In this document: positions 1 through 10,414 of the stretch, piece after piece
Numbering within the stretch: position 1 is the first letter of the stretch
How the letters are laid out: every line of letters begins with the position of its first letter
Origin: Hyphomicrobium sp. 99
GTDB taxonomy: Bacteria > Pseudomonadota > Alphaproteobacteria > Rhizobiales > Hyphomicrobiaceae
Assembly (NCBI RefSeq): GCF_000384335.2
Contig: NZ_KQ031382.1
Coordinates: forward strand, 558,001 to 622,000
Length of the DNA stretch: 64,000 nt
Reading direction: 5' to 3'
Made by a program: the position numbers and the translations under genes
The notes under the pieces: generated by a model
Seen by the model: the letters and a program-made list of their open reading frames with translations, nothing else
What the model was told of the DNA's origin: nothing
Databases searched by the model: none

Positions 1-1343
1 CCGAACAGGCCTCAAACGTAACGAACGCCGAGGGACCTGTACAATCTGATCCGGTGCAACCCGAGCAGGTCGCGAGCGAAACGGCATTGCCACCGGCACA
101 AGTGGCCGAGGCTGTGAAGACTGTCGCGGTCCCCACGCAAACAACCATCCGCGTCGAATTCGATCGCGTTGATCGGCTCATCAACTTGGTCGGCGAACTC
201 GTCATCAACCAGGCGATGCTGTCGCAACGCGTTATCGAGGCGAATTTCGCAGGCTCGTCTTCGGTGATCATCGGCCTTGAAGAACTCGAGCAGCTGACAC
301 GCGAGATCCAGGAAAGCGTGATGGCGATCCGCGCGCAGCCGGTGAAGCCCCTCTTTCAACGTATGTCACGCATCGTGCGCGAGGTCGCGGATGCGACCGG
401 CAAGCAAGTTCGCCTGAAAACCGATGGCGAAGCCACCGAGGTCGACAAGACTGTCGTCGAGCGTCTGGCGGAGCCATTGACGCACATGATCCGCAACGCG
501 GTCGATCATGGCATTGAGTCGCCTGAAGAGCGCATCGCGGCTGGAAAGCCCCCGGAAGGCAACGTTCGTTTGAGTGCCGCGCACCGCTCGGGCCGTATCG
601 TGATTGAAATTACCGACGATGGCGCCGGCATCAATCGTCAAAAGGTGCGCGCGTCCGCGATCAAGAAGGGCCTCATCTCGGCTGACGCGCAGCTTTCCGA
701 CAGCGACATCGACAATCTTCTGTTCTTGCCAGGCTTCTCGACCGCCGCCACGATTTCGAGCATTTCAGGCCGCGGTGTCGGGATGGACGTCGTGAAGCGC
801 TCCATCTTGGCGCTTGGCGGGCGAATATCGATATCGTCGCGACCGGGCTTCGGCTCGACGTTCTCGATGAGCCTGCCGCTGACGCTCGCCGTTCTCGACG
901 GCATGGCCGTCTCCGTTGCGGGCCAGACGCTTGTCGTGCCGTTGACGGCTATCGTCGAGACGCTGAAACCCAAGAAGGGCGAAATCCACGGCATCGGCGC
1001 TGATAGCCGGGTCATGGCCATCCGCAACACGTTCGTGCCGCTCATCGATGTGGGCACGCAGATGGGTTTTCGCGAGGCGCCGGCCGATCCGGAACACAGC
1101 GTCGCGATATTGGTCGAGACCGGCGGCGGCGCGCGTAACGCTCTGTTGGTCGACTCGATCCAGGATCAACGCCAGGTCGTTATCAAAAGCCTTGAGGCCA
1201 ATTACGGAACAGTTGCCGGCATCGCCGCCGCAACAATTCTTGGTGATGGCCGTGTAGCACTCATTCTCGACGTGGATGCGCTGGTCACCGGTTCGTTCGA
1301 AGACCAGATCGCCGCCGCAGCACGCTATGGAACGGAAGGATAA
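1..1343 (+). CDS. cheA: Chemotaxis histidine kinase CheA, C-terminal part (5' end outside window)
   Basis: This is the C-terminal ~446 residues of CheA, the soluble kinase that joins the receptor-CheW array and phosphorylates CheY and CheB. The frame is open from base 3, so the start, the Hpt domain (phospho-His) and the P2 domain lie to the left. Visible in order are a linker, the dimerisation helices ([19 protein letters not shown]), the HATPase domain with N box ([17 protein letters not shown]), G1 (DDGAGIN) and G2 ([11 protein letters not shown]), and a C-terminal CheW-like domain from about [15 protein letters not shown]. The GTG at 54 lies in the interdomain linker and is not a start. 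cheW begins 5 bases after the stop, and the set through cheD reads as one operon. No damage is seen. Confidence 0.97.
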   Translation, partial: EQASNVTNAEGPVQSDPVQPEQVASETALPPAQVAEAVKTVAVPTQTTIRVEFDRVDRLINLVGELVINQAMLSQRVIEANFAGSSSVIIGLEELEQLTREIQESVMAIRAQPVKPLFQRMSRIVREVADATGKQVRLKTDGEATEVDKTVVERLAEPLTHMIRNAVDHGIESPEERIAAGKPPEGNVRLSAAHRSGRIVIEITDDGAGINRQKVRASAIKKGLISADAQLSDSDIDNLLFLPGFSTAATISSISGRGVGMDVVKRSILALGGRISISSRPGFGSTFSMSLPLTLAVLDGMAVSVAGQTLVVPLTAIVETLKPKKGEIHGIGADSRVMAIRNTFVPLIDVGTQMGFREAPADPEHSVAILVETGGGARNALLVDSIQDQRQVVIKSLEANYGTVAGIAAATILGDGRVALILDVDALVTGSFEDQIAAAARYGTEG

Positions 1344-1348
1344 TAACC

Positions 1349-1816
1349 ATGCAAGACGTTAGTTCGTCGGCCAACTCCGCAAACCGCGAGTTCGTCGCCT
1401 TCCGGGTCGGAGCACAGGAATTCTGTATCGACATTATGGGCGTTCGCGAAATTCGCGGCTGGACCCCCGCAACACCACTGCCCCACGCGCCAGCCTACGT
1501 GCGTGGTGTCATCAATCTTCGTGGTGCTGTGCTTCCCATCGTTGATCTCGCCATGCGCTTCGGTCTCGGTCTGACGGAGCCGACACCACGGAGCGTCATT
1601 ATTGTGGTGCAGGTCTATCAGCAAGTCGTCGGCCTCCTGGTCGACGCCGTATCGGATATCCTGACGACGTCCGAAGCATCCATGCAGCCGACGCCGGACG
1701 TCGCGTCTGACCTCGCCAAGAATTTCGTCAAGGGCGTCTATGCCGTTGAAGGCCGCATGATCAGCATCGTCACGCTGGAAAGCGTGCTGCCGATAGCGGC
1801 TAAGGCCGCCGCATGA
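1349..1816 (+). CDS. cheW: Chemotaxis adaptor CheW
   Basis: CheW is the adaptor that bridges chemoreceptors and CheA in the polar array. The 155-residue product is a single CheW domain of normal length: [15 protein letters not shown], then VREIRGW, then a region ending [17 protein letters not shown], which is the family's most conserved segment. The ATG at 1349 is 5 bases past the cheA stop. The 3' end overlaps the cheR start by four bases (ATGA), so translation of the two is probably coupled. The short distance to both neighbours says it belongs to this pathway rather than to a receptor gene elsewhere. Confidence 0.96.
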   Translation: MQDVSSSANSANREFVAFRVGAQEFCIDIMGVREIRGWTPATPLPHAPAYVRGVINLRGAVLPIVDLAMRFGLGLTEPTPRSVIIVVQVYQQVVGLLVDAVSDILTTSEASMQPTPDVASDLAKNFVKGVYAVEGRMISIVTLESVLPIAAKAAA

Positions 1817-2703
1817 CCGCTGCAGCAGAAAGGTCATCGTCGAGTCCTGCCGGAGCTCTCGTAACCGGCGAGTTCTCGTTTTCCGCCGCAAACTTTCGCG
1901 AGATCGCGGAAATTGCGAAATCGGAAGCGGGTATCGACTTGCCTCAGTCGAAGGCAACGCTCGTCTATTCACGACTCGCAAAACGCCTGCGCGCGCTCGG
2001 GATCGACACGTTCACCGAGTACTGCGCAACGGTGCGCGCCAATGATGACGAGCGCGACAGCATGATTGCTGCGCTCACCACCAATGTGACGCGCTTCTTC
2101 CGCGAGGCGCATCACTTCGAACATCTACGGACTGCGATCATCGAACCGCTTGCTGAATCGGCACGCCGCGGGAACCGCGTCAGGCTTTGGTCAGCCGCCT
2201 GCTCGACGGGACAAGAACCGTACTCGATGGCGCTTACGGTCCTTTCTGTCATCCCCGATGCCGCGTCTCTCGACATTCGCATCCTTGCAACCGATCTCAA
2301 TCCCCACGTCGTTGCGCATGGAAAGAACGGTCTGTACCAAAAAGAAGAGCTCCGGGATGTGCCGCCCAACTTGCGAGCAAAATGGTTCGCGCCGGTGCCC
2401 GGCGACAGCCGAGGCAGCCTGAAAATTGCCGATGAGGCGCGATCTCTCGTCTCGTTTCGCCAGCTCAATCTAATGGGAACCTGGCCGTTCAGCGGCCCCT
2501 TCGACGCAATTTTCTGCAGGAATGTCGTCATCTATTTCGACCGCGATACGCAGAGCATGATTTGGAACCGCTTGACGCGGATGCTGAAAGAAAACGGCGC
2601 TCTTTATATCGGGCATTCCGAACGCATCTCCGGTCCTGCATCTTCAATGTTGTCGACGGATGGCATCACGAGCTATCGCAGGAAGAACAGTAAGTCGCCA
2701 TGA
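1813..2703 (+). CDS. cheR: Chemoreceptor glutamate methyltransferase CheR
   Basis: CheR uses S-adenosylmethionine to methylate glutamates on chemoreceptors during adaptation, opposing CheB. The 296-residue protein has the N-terminal helical CheR_N domain (about residues 25-85, including NVTRFFRE) and a Rossmann methyltransferase domain with [18 protein letters not shown] as the SAM-binding motif, [11 protein letters not shown], and [14 protein letters not shown] near the end. No C-terminal NWETF-type receptor tether analysis is possible from sequence alone. It overlaps cheW by 4 bases and cheB by 4 bases, the usual adaptation-gene arrangement in alphaproteobacterial che operons. Confidence 0.96.
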   Translation: MTAAAERSSSSPAGALVTGEFSFSAANFREIAEIAKSEAGIDLPQSKATLVYSRLAKRLRALGIDTFTEYCATVRANDDERDSMIAALTTNVTRFFREAHHFEHLRTAIIEPLAESARRGNRVRLWSAACSTGQEPYSMALTVLSVIPDAASLDIRILATDLNPHVVAHGKNGLYQKEELRDVPPNLRAKWFAPVPGDSRGSLKIADEARSLVSFRQLNLMGTWPFSGPFDAIFCRNVVIYFDRDTQSMIWNRLTRMLKENGALYIGHSERISGPASSMLSTDGITSYRRKNSKSP

Positions 2704-3740
2704 AGAAAGTCAAAGTCCTCGTGGTCGATGATTCGTCCACTATGCGCGGGTTGATCGCGACGGTCTTGGCGAAAGACCCGGATATCGAAGTTGTGGGCGA
2801 GGCCGCGGATCCGCTTCAAGCGCGCCAGGCCATCAAGGCTCTCAATCCCGATGTCATCACGCTTGATGTCGAAATGCCGAACATGAGCGGGCTCGAATTC
2901 CTCGAAAAAATCATGCGGCTTCGGCCCATGCCGGTCATCATGGTTTCAACGTTGACGCGGCGTGGCGCGGAAGAAACGCTGCAAGCTCTCGAAATGGGCG
3001 CTATCGACTGCATAGAAAAGCCCCGTCCGGGTAACGAGCACAGCTTCGAGGAGCTGCCATACAAGGTCAAGATAGCTGCGTCGGCGCGCGTCAAACCCCT
3101 GATCAAAGTTGACGATCGCAAGCAGGCAAGTGCTGTTGAATCGGCGAATGAATCCTATGTCTCCGACGGCCGCGTCGTTGCCATCGGCGCGTCGACGGGA
3201 GGCGTCGAAGCGCTATTGGCGCTCCTGTCCGGCTTTCCCAAAAATTGCCCACCGACTGTTATAACGCAGCATATGCCGCCTGCGTTCACGCGAAGCTTCG
3301 CTAGCCGTCTTGATCGGCTCTGCGCGCCAACGGTTCAGGAAGCGACGGACCGCGTAAAACTGACGCCGGGGAACATATTTCTAGCGCCAGGTGGTGCGAG
3401 CCACCTCGAAATCACACCGGATTTGCGCTGCCGCCTAAAGGCCGGCGAGCGCGTAAACGGGCATTGTCCTTCGGTGGATGTGCTATTCAATTCGGTGGCG
3501 CGATCGTGCAAGAGCCACGCCGTTGGTGTTATTCTTACCGGCATGGGAAAAGATGGAGCCGCGGGTCTGCTCTCGATGCGTAAGGCCGGCGCAACGACAT
3601 TCGGCCAAAATGAATCCACCTGCATCGTCTACGGCATGCCGAAAGCGGCATTTGAAGCCGGTGCCGTTGAAAGCCAACTGCCGCTCGAGCGGCTAGCGGC
3701 AGCGATAATCTCAGAAACGTCAACAAAGAAGAAACACTAG
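2700..3740 (+). CDS. cheB: Chemotaxis response regulator methylesterase CheB
   Basis: CheB removes methyl groups from receptors (and deamidates glutamines) once its receiver domain is phosphorylated by CheA. The 346 residues hold a receiver domain ([13 protein letters not shown]; phospho-acceptor Asp in [14 protein letters not shown]; the threonine and lysine positions follow in VSTLTRRG and IEKPRP), a linker of about 45 residues, and the methylesterase domain with the catalytic Ser in [11 protein letters not shown], His in [10 protein letters not shown] and Asp in [11 protein letters not shown]. All catalytic positions are present. The start overlaps cheR by 4 bases. Confidence 0.97.
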   Translation: MKKVKVLVVDDSSTMRGLIATVLAKDPDIEVVGEAADPLQARQAIKALNPDVITLDVEMPNMSGLEFLEKIMRLRPMPVIMVSTLTRRGAEETLQALEMGAIDCIEKPRPGNEHSFEELPYKVKIAASARVKPLIKVDDRKQASAVESANESYVSDGRVVAIGASTGGVEALLALLSGFPKNCPPTVITQHMPPAFTRSFASRLDRLCAPTVQEATDRVKLTPGNIFLAPGGASHLEITPDLRCRLKAGERVNGHCPSVDVLFNSVARSCKSHAVGVILTGMGKDGAAGLLSMRKAGATTFGQNESTCIVYGMPKAAFEAGAVESQLPLERLAAAIISETSTKKKH

Positions 3741-3751
3741 GAGGCAAGGCC

Positions 3752-4141
3752 ATGCCCGCAATGCAGCAATTGACGATTTTGGTCGTTGATGACACATCCG
3801 TCAGCCGAGCGCTTCTAACAGACGGCCTCGATCAGATCGGCTTGAAGAATTTCAAAGTCGCCAAAGATGGCGAGGAAGGTCTCAAGATGATGATGACAGC
3901 GCCTTGTCATCTCGTCATCTCGGACTTCAACATGCCGAAGATCGATGGCATGCAGCTGCTGCGCGCATTGCGCCAGCATGGTCCGACGAGCAAAGTCGGT
4001 TTCATCCTCGTAACGGGTAAGGGCGATAAAGCGCTCATCGACGAAGGCAAGAAATGGGGACTTAATAATTTTCTCGCCAAGCCCTTCTCAGTGCCACAGC
4101 TCAAAACGTGCATCGAGGCCGTTGTCGGTAAGTTGACATGA
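3752..4141 (+). CDS. cheY: CheY-type response regulator
   Basis: A stand-alone receiver domain of 129 residues that, phosphorylated by CheA, would bind the flagellar switch. The acidic pocket is in [13 protein letters not shown], the phospho-acceptor Asp in [13 protein letters not shown], the conserved Thr in LVTGKG and the Lys in FLAKPFSV. The ATG at 3752 follows an AGGAGG-like site (ctaggaggcaaggcc) just after cheB. The position between cheB and cheD is that of cheY2 in rhizobial operons, where CheY2 controls the motor. Whether this is the motor-binding or the phosphate-sink type cannot be told here. Confidence 0.93.
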   Translation: MPAMQQLTILVVDDTSVSRALLTDGLDQIGLKNFKVAKDGEEGLKMMMTAPCHLVISDFNMPKIDGMQLLRALRQHGPTSKVGFILVTGKGDKALIDEGKKWGLNNFLAKPFSVPQLKTCIEAVVGKLT

Positions 4142-4683
4142 CGCTGGCCGATGCAACGGAAAAGCGCGTTCACATAATCCAAGGCGAGTTCTTCGTCACC
4201 AGAGACCGCGATGTCATGGTGACAACTATCCTCGGATCGTGCATCGCCGCGTGCATTCGTGATCCGCTGGCTGGAGTGGGCGGCATCAATCATTTTCTTC
4301 TGCCGGGCAACATCGGCGCCACGGCGGCCGAGGACGAGCGTATGGGCGTGCATCTGATGGAGATGCTCGTCAACGGCTTGCTGAAGGCGGGCGCGCGTCG
4401 CGAGCGGTTGGAAGCGAAGTTGTTTGGAGGCGCGCGCACGGTGCGATCGCATTCGGACATCGGCAAGCACAACGCCGAATTCGCGCAACGCTTTCTCAAG
4501 GCTGAAGGTATTTCCTACGTGGGTGGTAGCACCGGGGGATTGCAAGGACGGCGCATTCAGTATTGGCCGGTTTCCGGACGTGCGCGGCAGATCCTGCTCG
4601 CAGGTCCGGCGAAAATCGAAAGGCCGGTGCCGATGCCTGTCGCAACGGTCGATGTTAACGCCGGCGAACTCGAACTTTTCTGA
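4138..4683 (+). CDS. cheD: Chemoreceptor glutamine deamidase CheD
   Basis: CheD deamidates glutamines on chemoreceptors, maturing them for signalling and adaptation. The 181-residue protein has the family signature [14 protein letters not shown] with the catalytic Cys, followed by [10 protein letters not shown] with the catalytic His, and the later LFGGARTV and IGKHNAEF segments. Length is normal. It overlaps the CheY gene by 4 bases. A 27-base gap separates it from the next gene of the operon. Confidence 0.95.
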   Translation: MTLADATEKRVHIIQGEFFVTRDRDVMVTTILGSCIAACIRDPLAGVGGINHFLLPGNIGATAAEDERMGVHLMEMLVNGLLKAGARRERLEAKLFGGARTVRSHSDIGKHNAEFAQRFLKAEGISYVGGSTGGLQGRRIQYWPVSGRARQILLAGPAKIERPVPMPVATVDVNAGELELF

Positions 4684-4710
4684 TCGCTCTTACATTGGGG
4701 TCCGGACGAC

Positions 4711-5121
4711 ATGAATGACAGCAATCAGGAAGGCAAAGGATTGCCGCGGGCAGGCGTTGCCGTACCGGAGATATTGACCACGGTCTCCGATGAGGTTCGC
4801 ATGCTGTCCGATACGGCCAGTGACCTGCAGGATCTTATCGGCAACCTCGTCGTTGCCGGCGCGTTCGGTGGATCGCAATCGCTTTATCAGCTGCAAAGCC
4901 TCGATCGGCTCTGCCAGAACCTCGGCGCAGTCGCGGATTTTCTCGCGAGCATTGCAAACGGTTCTTCGCCCGACTGGAAAGTCGATGTCACTGATGCCGC
5001 TCGCGCCGTGAAGCTCGCAGACGTTTGCGATCGGCTGACCGGGCGGAAGGCGACCACCGATCCGTCCGAAGAGACCTCGGGCGAATTCGACGATTTCGAG
5101 ACGTGGCCGATGACCGGCTGA
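4711..5121 (+). CDS. Small soluble protein in the cheT position
   Basis: A 136-residue acidic, mostly helical protein with no signal peptide or membrane segment. It follows cheD and ends the che operon, exactly where Sinorhizobium meliloti carries cheT. From established knowledge, CheT is a small rhizobial chemotaxis protein reported to interact with CheR. The resemblance here rests on position and size, not on a motif I can align. The central helix region (LSDTASDLQDLIGNLVVAGA and LQSLDRLCQNLGAVADFL) recalls the long helices of CheZ-like phosphatases, but the catalytic D/E-x-x-Q can only be guessed at. It converges with the flagellar operon, leaving 6 bases between stops. Confidence 0.6.
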   Translation: MNDSNQEGKGLPRAGVAVPEILTTVSDEVRMLSDTASDLQDLIGNLVVAGAFGGSQSLYQLQSLDRLCQNLGAVADFLASIANGSSPDWKVDVTDAARAVKLADVCDRLTGRKATTDPSEETSGEFDDFETWPMTG

Positions 5122-5127
5122 CGCCGA

Positions 5128-5694
5128 TCAGGATCCGACGAATTCTCTGGCCGCCGCAAGCGACGCGAAGCGACGCCGCCCAACGAGCGTGTCGATCTCG
5201 ATAGACCCATCTTCGTATTCGAGAAATTCCCGGCCTGCGAGCTTGCCACCGATCGTGGGTTTGCGCGGTTCGGGAAGCGGCGGCGGAATTGGGCCTGCAG
5301 ACAGATCTCGTGCCGATTTGCTCGATGCATCTTGAGCCGGCGTTTGCCGGAAATTGAGCTGCGGCAGGATGCGGATCGACGACCGGCGGCGCTCGATGAT
5401 CGGAATGAGCTTCATCGTCACCGCAGCAATGAGAATGCTTTGCGTGACAGCGAGAGCCATCAACCGATGGATCCAGATCACGGGCTCATCGGAAAGCAAC
5501 GCTGAATAGCCGATCATGAAGATCAGCACCGACAGCATTCCAAGTCCGGCGAATACCGTGAAGGCGGCAATTCCGCTTCGATGATGGGACGATAAAGGAT
5601 TGCTGACGGCATCACTCGTCAGCCGCTGTTTGAGATCGGCAGCTGTCTGCCGGAAGACGGCATCGAAGCCGAACGTATTATCGATTGCGCTCAT
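5128..5694 (-). CDS. Two-pass membrane protein of the flagellar operon, unknown function
   Basis: A 188-residue protein at the downstream end of the flhA operon. The N-terminal ~55 residues are soluble. Two hydrophobic stretches follow (about residues 58-82, AFTVFAGLGMLSVLIFMIGYS, and about 92-115), and the C-terminal ~75 residues are cytoplasmic with a Pro-rich stretch (PIPPPLPEPRKP) and an EYEDGSIEIDTLVGRRRF segment. It overlaps the preceding gene by 17 bases, which suggests co-translation. I do not recognise the family. Its place suggests a motility accessory protein, but nothing in it proves that. Confidence 0.75.
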   Translation of the reverse strand: MSAIDNTFGFDAVFRQTAADLKQRLTSDAVSNPLSSHHRSGIAAFTVFAGLGMLSVLIFMIGYSALLSDEPVIWIHRLMALAVTQSILIAAVTMKLIPIIERRRSSIRILPQLNFRQTPAQDASSKSARDLSAGPIPPPLPEPRKPTIGGKLAGREFLEYEDGSIEIDTLVGRRRFASLAAAREFVGS

Positions 5695-6142
5695 TGTTCT
5701 TGATCATGTCCGCTTTTGAGAGATAGGTCCAACTGTCGATCATGACATCTTTGATCACGTCCCGGCCGAGCCGCTTGTTGGCTCCAATCGCGATGTTGGC
5801 GGCTAGCTCTTTGATGGCCTGCTTGCGACCGCTCTTGATGTCGGCCGGCGTGGTTTCGTAGATCTGCCGGAACGCTTCGTCGGCGACGAAAACTTCGGGC
5901 TGCAAGGAACTGGATCTCACAAGCTCGGAATCCGCAGTGAATTGCAAACGCGTCACGACATATCCGAGAACTTCACCGTTCGTGAGAATCGGCACACTCA
6001 CCATGTGAGTCTTCATCATCTGCAACTTGGTTTCAGGTTCCTTGTTCGCAGACGACATACTCGCCTTCCACGAGGACGCGCCGTAGACGCCGCCGATCGT
6101 GGAGAGACAAGCGATAAACGATATGATGATCAATCGGACCAC
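5678..6142 (-). CDS. Membrane-anchored hypothetical protein, possibly FliL-like
   Basis: A 154-residue protein with a single N-terminal hydrophobic segment (VRLIIISFIACLSTIGGVYGA) and a soluble part of alpha/beta type containing SVPILTNGEVLGYVVTRLQF. The layout (anchor, then a small domain with a strand 'vp...ng...gyvv.rl') resembles the stator-associated protein FliL, but I cannot align diagnostic residues, so this is only a suggestion. The start is a GTG at 6142 that overlaps the end of flgN by 13 bases, and its own end overlaps the next gene. That tight packing supports it being a real operon member. Confidence 0.7.
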   Translation of the reverse strand: MVRLIIISFIACLSTIGGVYGASSWKASMSSANKEPETKLQMMKTHMVSVPILTNGEVLGYVVTRLQFTADSELVRSSSLQPEVFVADEAFRQIYETTPADIKSGRKQAIKELAANIAIGANKRLGRDVIKDVMIDSWTYLSKADMIKNNERNR

Positions 6143-6630
6143 TGCGTGCTCCGGCTCGGCCCGATGTGGCGGGTATACGTTCCATCCGATTCCGCGTTCT
6201 GGATAGCGTCGGAAAGCATCCCGGCGATTTCTTTCACGGCCTCAAGGTGCAGCCGGATCTTGCGAAGATTGACGTCGAGCTTGGCACGGAACGTCTGAAG
6301 CCGCAGATTGAGATCTTCATCGATGTCAGAGGGCTTCAGTCGGCGCATAGCCTGATTGAGATCGACGAGCCCCTGACTTTTGCGGTCATTGGAAGCCTTG
6401 AGGTCGAAGTTCGGCGCTTTATCCAAGGCCGCCGTTTCTTGTTCAAGATTATCCTCGATGCGCCGGATGACTTCGACGACAATTGCTCGGGCCGCATCGA
6501 CATCATGTGCGACGGCACGAGGAATGTGCGGAGCACGGCGGCCGCCTTGCCCACCAACGCCGACCCGTTTGATGGCTGCGGCTGGCGATTGCTGAGATCT
6601 GGCCTTTGCTTCAACCGGAGCGGTGCCCAT
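6130..6630 (-). CDS. flgN: FlgN-like flagellar export chaperone
   Basis: A 166-residue helical protein. The C-terminal half (NLRKIRLHLEAVKEIAGMLS then a SDGTYTR tail) is the pattern of alphaproteobacterial FlgN, the chaperone that delivers hook-associated proteins FlgK and FlgL to the export gate. The N-terminal ~45 residues (KARSQQSPAAAIKRVGVGGQ) are basic and probably disordered. The ATG at 6630 has a GAGGAAAG site 6 bases upstream, and the flgJ stop lies 1 base away. Position between flgJ and FliJ-like genes fits the call. The family is recognised from the C-terminal pattern only. Confidence 0.7.
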   Translation of the reverse strand: MGTAPVEAKARSQQSPAAAIKRVGVGGQGGRRAPHIPRAVAHDVDAARAIVVEVIRRIEDNLEQETAALDKAPNFDLKASNDRKSQGLVDLNQAMRRLKPSDIDEDLNLRLQTFRAKLDVNLRKIRLHLEAVKEIAGMLSDAIQNAESDGTYTRHIGPSRSTQWSD

Positions 6631-6631
6631 T

Positions 6632-6994
6632 CTACTTTCCTCTGGAACCGTCAGGTTCCGGTTTGAAGATCATCGGGGCGATGCCGATCGTTCCCGATTT
6701 CGAGAGCGTGGTCGCCAAGCTATCCACCATCATCGACCGCCAAACGGTTCCCGCTGTGCCTTCGCCAAAGAGGGTGTCGGAATCCTTCGGCATCCACTCT
6801 TCCAGCATCTGGCGGAGATACAACGCCTCGAACTTTTGACCGGCTTCCTTCGTCTGGATGCTCTGCGCTTGCCCGGACTTAATTTGCGCAGCGCTATCGA
6901 CAGGCTGCGCCTCCGCCGGCGATCCCTGGCGGACGGTCTGTCTGGCGGCCCACATGGCCTGATCGGCGACAGCTGCGGGAGGAATAATCGACAT
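6632..6994 (-). CDS. flgJ: Rod-binding protein, FlgJ N-terminal domain type
   Basis: A 120-residue protein consisting of the FlgJ rod-binding domain alone: KFEALYLRQMLEEWMPKDSD followed by TLFGEGTAGTVWRSMM and LATTLSKSGTIGIA. In gammaproteobacteria this domain caps rod assembly and is fused to a peptidoglycan hydrolase. Alphaproteobacteria typically have the short form, as here, so the wall-cutting activity must come from another protein. I chose the ATG at 6994. An in-frame TTG at 7006 would add four residues (MKCT) but has no better ribosome binding site. Confidence 0.85.
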   Translation of the reverse strand: MSIIPPAAVADQAMWAARQTVRQGSPAEAQPVDSAAQIKSGQAQSIQTKEAGQKFEALYLRQMLEEWMPKDSDTLFGEGTAGTVWRSMMVDSLATTLSKSGTIGIAPMIFKPEPDGSRGK

Positions 6995-7024
6995 GGTGCA
7001 TTTCAATGATGACGGATGATCGTC

Positions 7025-7441
7025 TCACGATGAACGTGTTGACTTACCCCGGCCTTGCGCCGCTGTGGCCTGCTGGAACTCAAGTAGAGCCTCGAGGTCC
7101 CGTTGTTCCGCCTTGCGGGCTTCCTCGGCTCGAACGTCGGCCAACAACGCCGCCGCCCCGCGCGTGCGCTTAGTAGCCTCGACATACCGGTTAAGCGCCA
7201 TTTCATGTTCTTTGGAGAGACGCTGAAGGCGCCGCTGGATGTTCCCTAGGCTCCGCGACATGAGCTGTAGAAAGGGCTCATGGACCGCTGATGGGTTGGC
7301 AAGGGTGGCGATGAGGTCGTTCTGCGAGATGCGCAGCTCATCCATTTGCCGCGTGATTTCGCTGATCCGCGCGCGCTCCGTGGTCTCGAGATCATGAAAG
7401 ACGTCGACGAGGCGACTGACCTTTTTCGATGATCTAGCCAT
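7025..7441 (-). CDS. fliJ: FliJ-like coiled-coil flagellar protein
   Basis: A 138-residue, highly charged, all-helical protein. Heptad-like spacing runs through most of its length (LVDVFHDLETTERARISEIT, then LQRLSKEHEMALNRYVEATK, ending in a basic Ser-rich tail). Size, charge and location just after fliR fit FliJ, the general chaperone and central stalk of the export ATPase. Coiled coils carry little family signature, so this is by context. The ATG at 7441 overlaps the fliR stop by 8 bases; an upstream in-frame TTG at 7450 is less likely. Confidence 0.6.
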   Translation of the reverse strand: MARSSKKVSRLVDVFHDLETTERARISEITRQMDELRISQNDLIATLANPSAVHEPFLQLMSRSLGNIQRRLQRLSKEHEMALNRYVEATKRTRGAAALLADVRAEEARKAEQRDLEALLEFQQATAAQGRGKSTRSS

Positions 7442-8198
7442 TTGCGCCAAGGTTCTGGATCGCCTGAGACACCAGCGACGAAAAGATCTCCAGTGCCGTC
7501 TTATCGATCTGCAACAGAAGGAAGAGACCGCCGAGTACGACGAACGGCGTCGAGACGAAATAGATCGGAATCTGCGGCACCATCTTATTGAGGAAGCCGA
7601 AAGCGAGGTTGATTGTTATCGAATAAACGACAAGCGCTGCGCTCAGCTGCAGCGTCAACTTGAAGGCGGATCCTACGAGTCCGACGATCATCTGCAGGTT
7701 GGGAGGCGACGCGATCGATAGTCCGACTTTGAACGTCTCGTACGACCGTTGCAGCATCAGAATGATGTTGACGTGCTGGTTGGTGATGAAGAAGAGCGCC
7801 ACGGCCGGCGTCGTCACGAGCGAGGCAAAGGGTGACGACGGATCGTTGTTTTCGACGGAGTGCGAAAAAACCGAACCATATCCGGCATAGTTCGCCATGC
7901 ACGTCGCGGCAAACTCCAGCGCCATGAATATAATGCGAACGAGAAATCCGAGCAGGATGCCGGTCGAGGTCTCGACGACGATCATGGCGAGCAGATTGCT
8001 CGGCGCTTCCCCGGTCGCGGGACGCACCGAATCATAAACGAGCGGGCTCAGCGCAAGAGAGACGGCGAAGGCAACGAACAGACGCAGCTGAACCGGAATT
8101 CGATCGCTCGAAAATCCGGGCAACAGCATGAAGCACGCCCCGACGCGGCAGAAGACAAGGAGCGGGACGAGAAGAGTTTCGTGAGCGAAGGTTGTCAT
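7434..8198 (-). CDS. fliR: Flagellar export apparatus protein FliR
   Basis: FliR is an inner-membrane core component of the flagellar type III export gate, assembled with FliP and FliQ. The 254-residue protein has about six hydrophobic segments, starting [20 protein letters not shown] and including [17 protein letters not shown] and a C-terminal [19 protein letters not shown]. The open frame runs on to 8528, but the extra N-terminal part is basic and is the shadow of flhA. The ATG at 8198 gives the family's usual start and overlaps the flhA stop by four bases (ATGA). Confidence 0.93.
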   Translation of the reverse strand: MTTFAHETLLVPLLVFCRVGACFMLLPGFSSDRIPVQLRLFVAFAVSLALSPLVYDSVRPATGEAPSNLLAMIVVETSTGILLGFLVRIIFMALEFAATCMANYAGYGSVFSHSVENNDPSSPFASLVTTPAVALFFITNQHVNIILMLQRSYETFKVGLSIASPPNLQMIVGLVGSAFKLTLQLSAALVVYSITINLAFGFLNKMVPQIPIYFVSTPFVVLGGLFLLLQIDKTALEIFSSLVSQAIQNLGANG

Positions 8199-10288
8199 GA
8201 AACTGAGCCGAGAGACTGTATCTGGACACCGCGGCTGATCTCGAGATGCGAGAGAACAGGCAGCGTTCCGTAAAGTCGCTCGGTAACCGTGTGGACGTAT
8301 GGGCGCGTTTCGGCAGCCGTGACGAGAACGAATTGGTGGCCCGCGTCCATAAGAGGCTGGACCATACGGCTGAGATCGCCCCCGAACTGCTCGATAAGGC
8401 GCGGCTCGATGTCGAATTCGATGACTTCGCCCTTGGCATCGCGCTTCAGAGCTTGATGGAACGCAAGCTCCCAACGGTTTCCGAGCCGCACGACCTTGAG
8501 ATAGTTGCCTTCGCTGAGATCGCCGCAAATCTGCGACGCCAAGCGCATGCGCACATGCTCGGAAATTTGCTCGGCCTTGCGTGAGAACGGAGCGATCTCC
8601 GCCACGGCTTCAAGAATGAGATGCAGGTTGCGGATCGAAATGCGCTCGCCAAGCAGCATCTTGAGCACGCTCTGAAGGCCCGAATACGAGATCTGCGACG
8701 GGCAGATTTCTTCGAGCAGCTTGCGATATTCGGGATCGAGCCGCTCCAGAAGAGCGCGAAGATCGCGATACGAAAAGAGTTGTGCCAAGCTGTTGCGGAT
8801 AACCTCGGCCACGTGAGTCAAAAGCACGGATGTGTTTTCGACAGGGACGAAGCCGTCGCGCTTCAACGCGTTGGTGAAGATGTCCGGTATCCACAAGGCC
8901 TTCATGCCGAACGCCGGCTCGCGCGTCTCGTCGCCCGGTGCTTCCGGCTTCGGGCCGTCTCCGACCACGACGAGGACGTCGCCGAGCCGAAGCTCCGCGC
9001 TTGAGACCACCGTTCCGTGAACCTTGATTTGATAGGTCTTCGGCGTGATGGATAAGTCTTCGGTGAGCTTGATATCTGGAACCACGAAGCCGTACTGCTT
9101 GGCGAACTTGCGCCGCATCTTCGCGACGCGCTGCGGAAGATCGCTGGTCGGACGCATCAGAACGGACGAGATTTGCTTGCCAAAGCAGATCTCGATTTCC
9201 GTTGTCTTTAGTTGGTCGCGGATGGACTGACGCGACTGCTCTTCGGCCGAAGGAGCTTGGCCCATGGTCTTGGCAGATGCCGCGGCCTGCTCCAATTCGG
9301 CTCTCTGGCGAACGAGGCCCAAGCTGATGAACGTCAGCATTCCGCCGATGCCGGCGAATGGCAAAAACGGCAGGCCCGGCGCAAGCGACAAAAGGGACAT
9401 CACGCCGCCAGCGATCAGAAGGGCGCGGGGGTAGTTGCCAAGCTGGCTGATGATCACGCCTTCGGTCGAACCCTGGGTGCCGCCCTTCGACACCAGAAGG
9501 CCCGCAGCGAGCGCAACGATGAGCGCAGGCATCTGCGTGACGATACCGTCGCCGACCGACAGTTTGACGAAGGTGTCGACGGCATGATCGAAAGCAAGAT
9601 CATGCTGAGTAATGCCGATGATGATCCCGCCGAAGATGTTGACCGCGGTGATGATCAACCCGGCGATCGCATCGCCCCGAACGAACTTCGAAGCGCCGTC
9701 CATCGCGCCGAAGAACTGGCTTTCCTCTTCTAGTTCCCGGCGCCGGCGAATGGCTTCCTTCTCGTCGATCGAACCAGCCGCGAGATCGGCGTCCACGGCC
9801 ATCTGCTTGCCGGGCAGCGAATCAAGGGTGAAACGCGCACCGACCTCAGCGATACGGGTCGCGCCCTTCGTGATGACGACGAAGTTCACGGTGATGAGAA
9901 TGATGAAGACGATGATGCCGATGACGAAATTACCGCTCATCACGAACTGCGCGAAGCCCGCGATGACGTGGCCGGCAGCGTTGGGGCCGTCCGCACCTTG
10001 GGAAAGAATAAGGCGCGTCGTTGCCACGTTGAGCGAAAGCCGGAGCAGCGTGGCGATAAGAAGAATGGTCGGGAAAGCCGAAAATTCGAGCGGCCGTCGT
10101 ATCCACAACGCGACCATCAGGATGATGATCGAAAGCGCGATTGAAAAGGCGAGCCCAAGATCGATCATGAACGCCGGAAGCGGCAGGAACAGGATCGTCA
10201 GGATGGCGATCATGCCTACGGCCAAGCCCGCGTCGCGCCGACCCAAACCTAGGTCGATGCCGCTCTCGGCGGTTTTCGTGGCTGCCAT
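8195..10288 (-). CDS. flhA: Flagellar export gate protein FlhA
   Basis: FlhA forms the nonameric export gate of the flagellar secretion system. The 697-residue protein has eight or so N-terminal membrane segments (from [20 protein letters not shown]), the conserved cytoplasmic FHIPEP-type loop region with [19 protein letters not shown] and [20 protein letters not shown], and a C-terminal cytoplasmic domain from about residue 330 ending [11 protein letters not shown] chose the ATG at 10288 because a GGGGGAAA site precedes it. The frame continues to 10360 but the added residues are not typical. It heads the leftward flagellar operon: flhA, fliR, fliJ-like, flgJ, flgN, two hypotheticals. Confidence 0.96.
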   Translation of the reverse strand: MAATKTAESGIDLGLGRRDAGLAVGMIAILTILFLPLPAFMIDLGLAFSIALSIIILMVALWIRRPLEFSAFPTILLIATLLRLSLNVATTRLILSQGADGPNAAGHVIAGFAQFVMSGNFVIGIIVFIILITVNFVVITKGATRIAEVGARFTLDSLPGKQMAVDADLAAGSIDEKEAIRRRRELEEESQFFGAMDGASKFVRGDAIAGLIITAVNIFGGIIIGITQHDLAFDHAVDTFVKLSVGDGIVTQMPALIVALAAGLLVSKGGTQGSTEGVIISQLGNYPRALLIAGGVMSLLSLAPGLPFLPFAGIGGMLTFISLGLVRQRAELEQAAASAKTMGQAPSAEEQSRQSIRDQLKTTEIEICFGKQISSVLMRPTSDLPQRVAKMRRKFAKQYGFVVPDIKLTEDLSITPKTYQIKVHGTVVSSAELRLGDVLVVVGDGPKPEAPGDETREPAFGMKALWIPDIFTNALKRDGFVPVENTSVLLTHVAEVIRNSLAQLFSYRDLRALLERLDPEYRKLLEEICPSQISYSGLQSVLKMLLGERISIRNLHLILEAVAEIAPFSRKAEQISEHVRMRLASQICGDLSEGNYLKVVRLGNRWELAFHQALKRDAKGEVIEFDIEPRLIEQFGGDLSRMVQPLMDAGHQFVLVTAAETRPYVHTVTERLYGTLPVLSHLEISRGVQIQSLGSVS

Positions 10289-10414
10289 GATAAAAAATTT
10301 CCCCCGCGATTTGGGGGCGACTCTCCTATCCGAAGCTTGCGCGAGGTCGTCATCGGGCAACGAACGGGGGAGAAAAATTCAGATCTGAGAGATCTATACA
10401 AAATTCAAGTGGGT

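Noticed and set aside
9612..10388. Long open frame on the plus strand opposite flhA
   Set aside because: It is antisense to conserved flhA coding sequence, has Met/Ser-rich shadow composition and no ribosome binding site.
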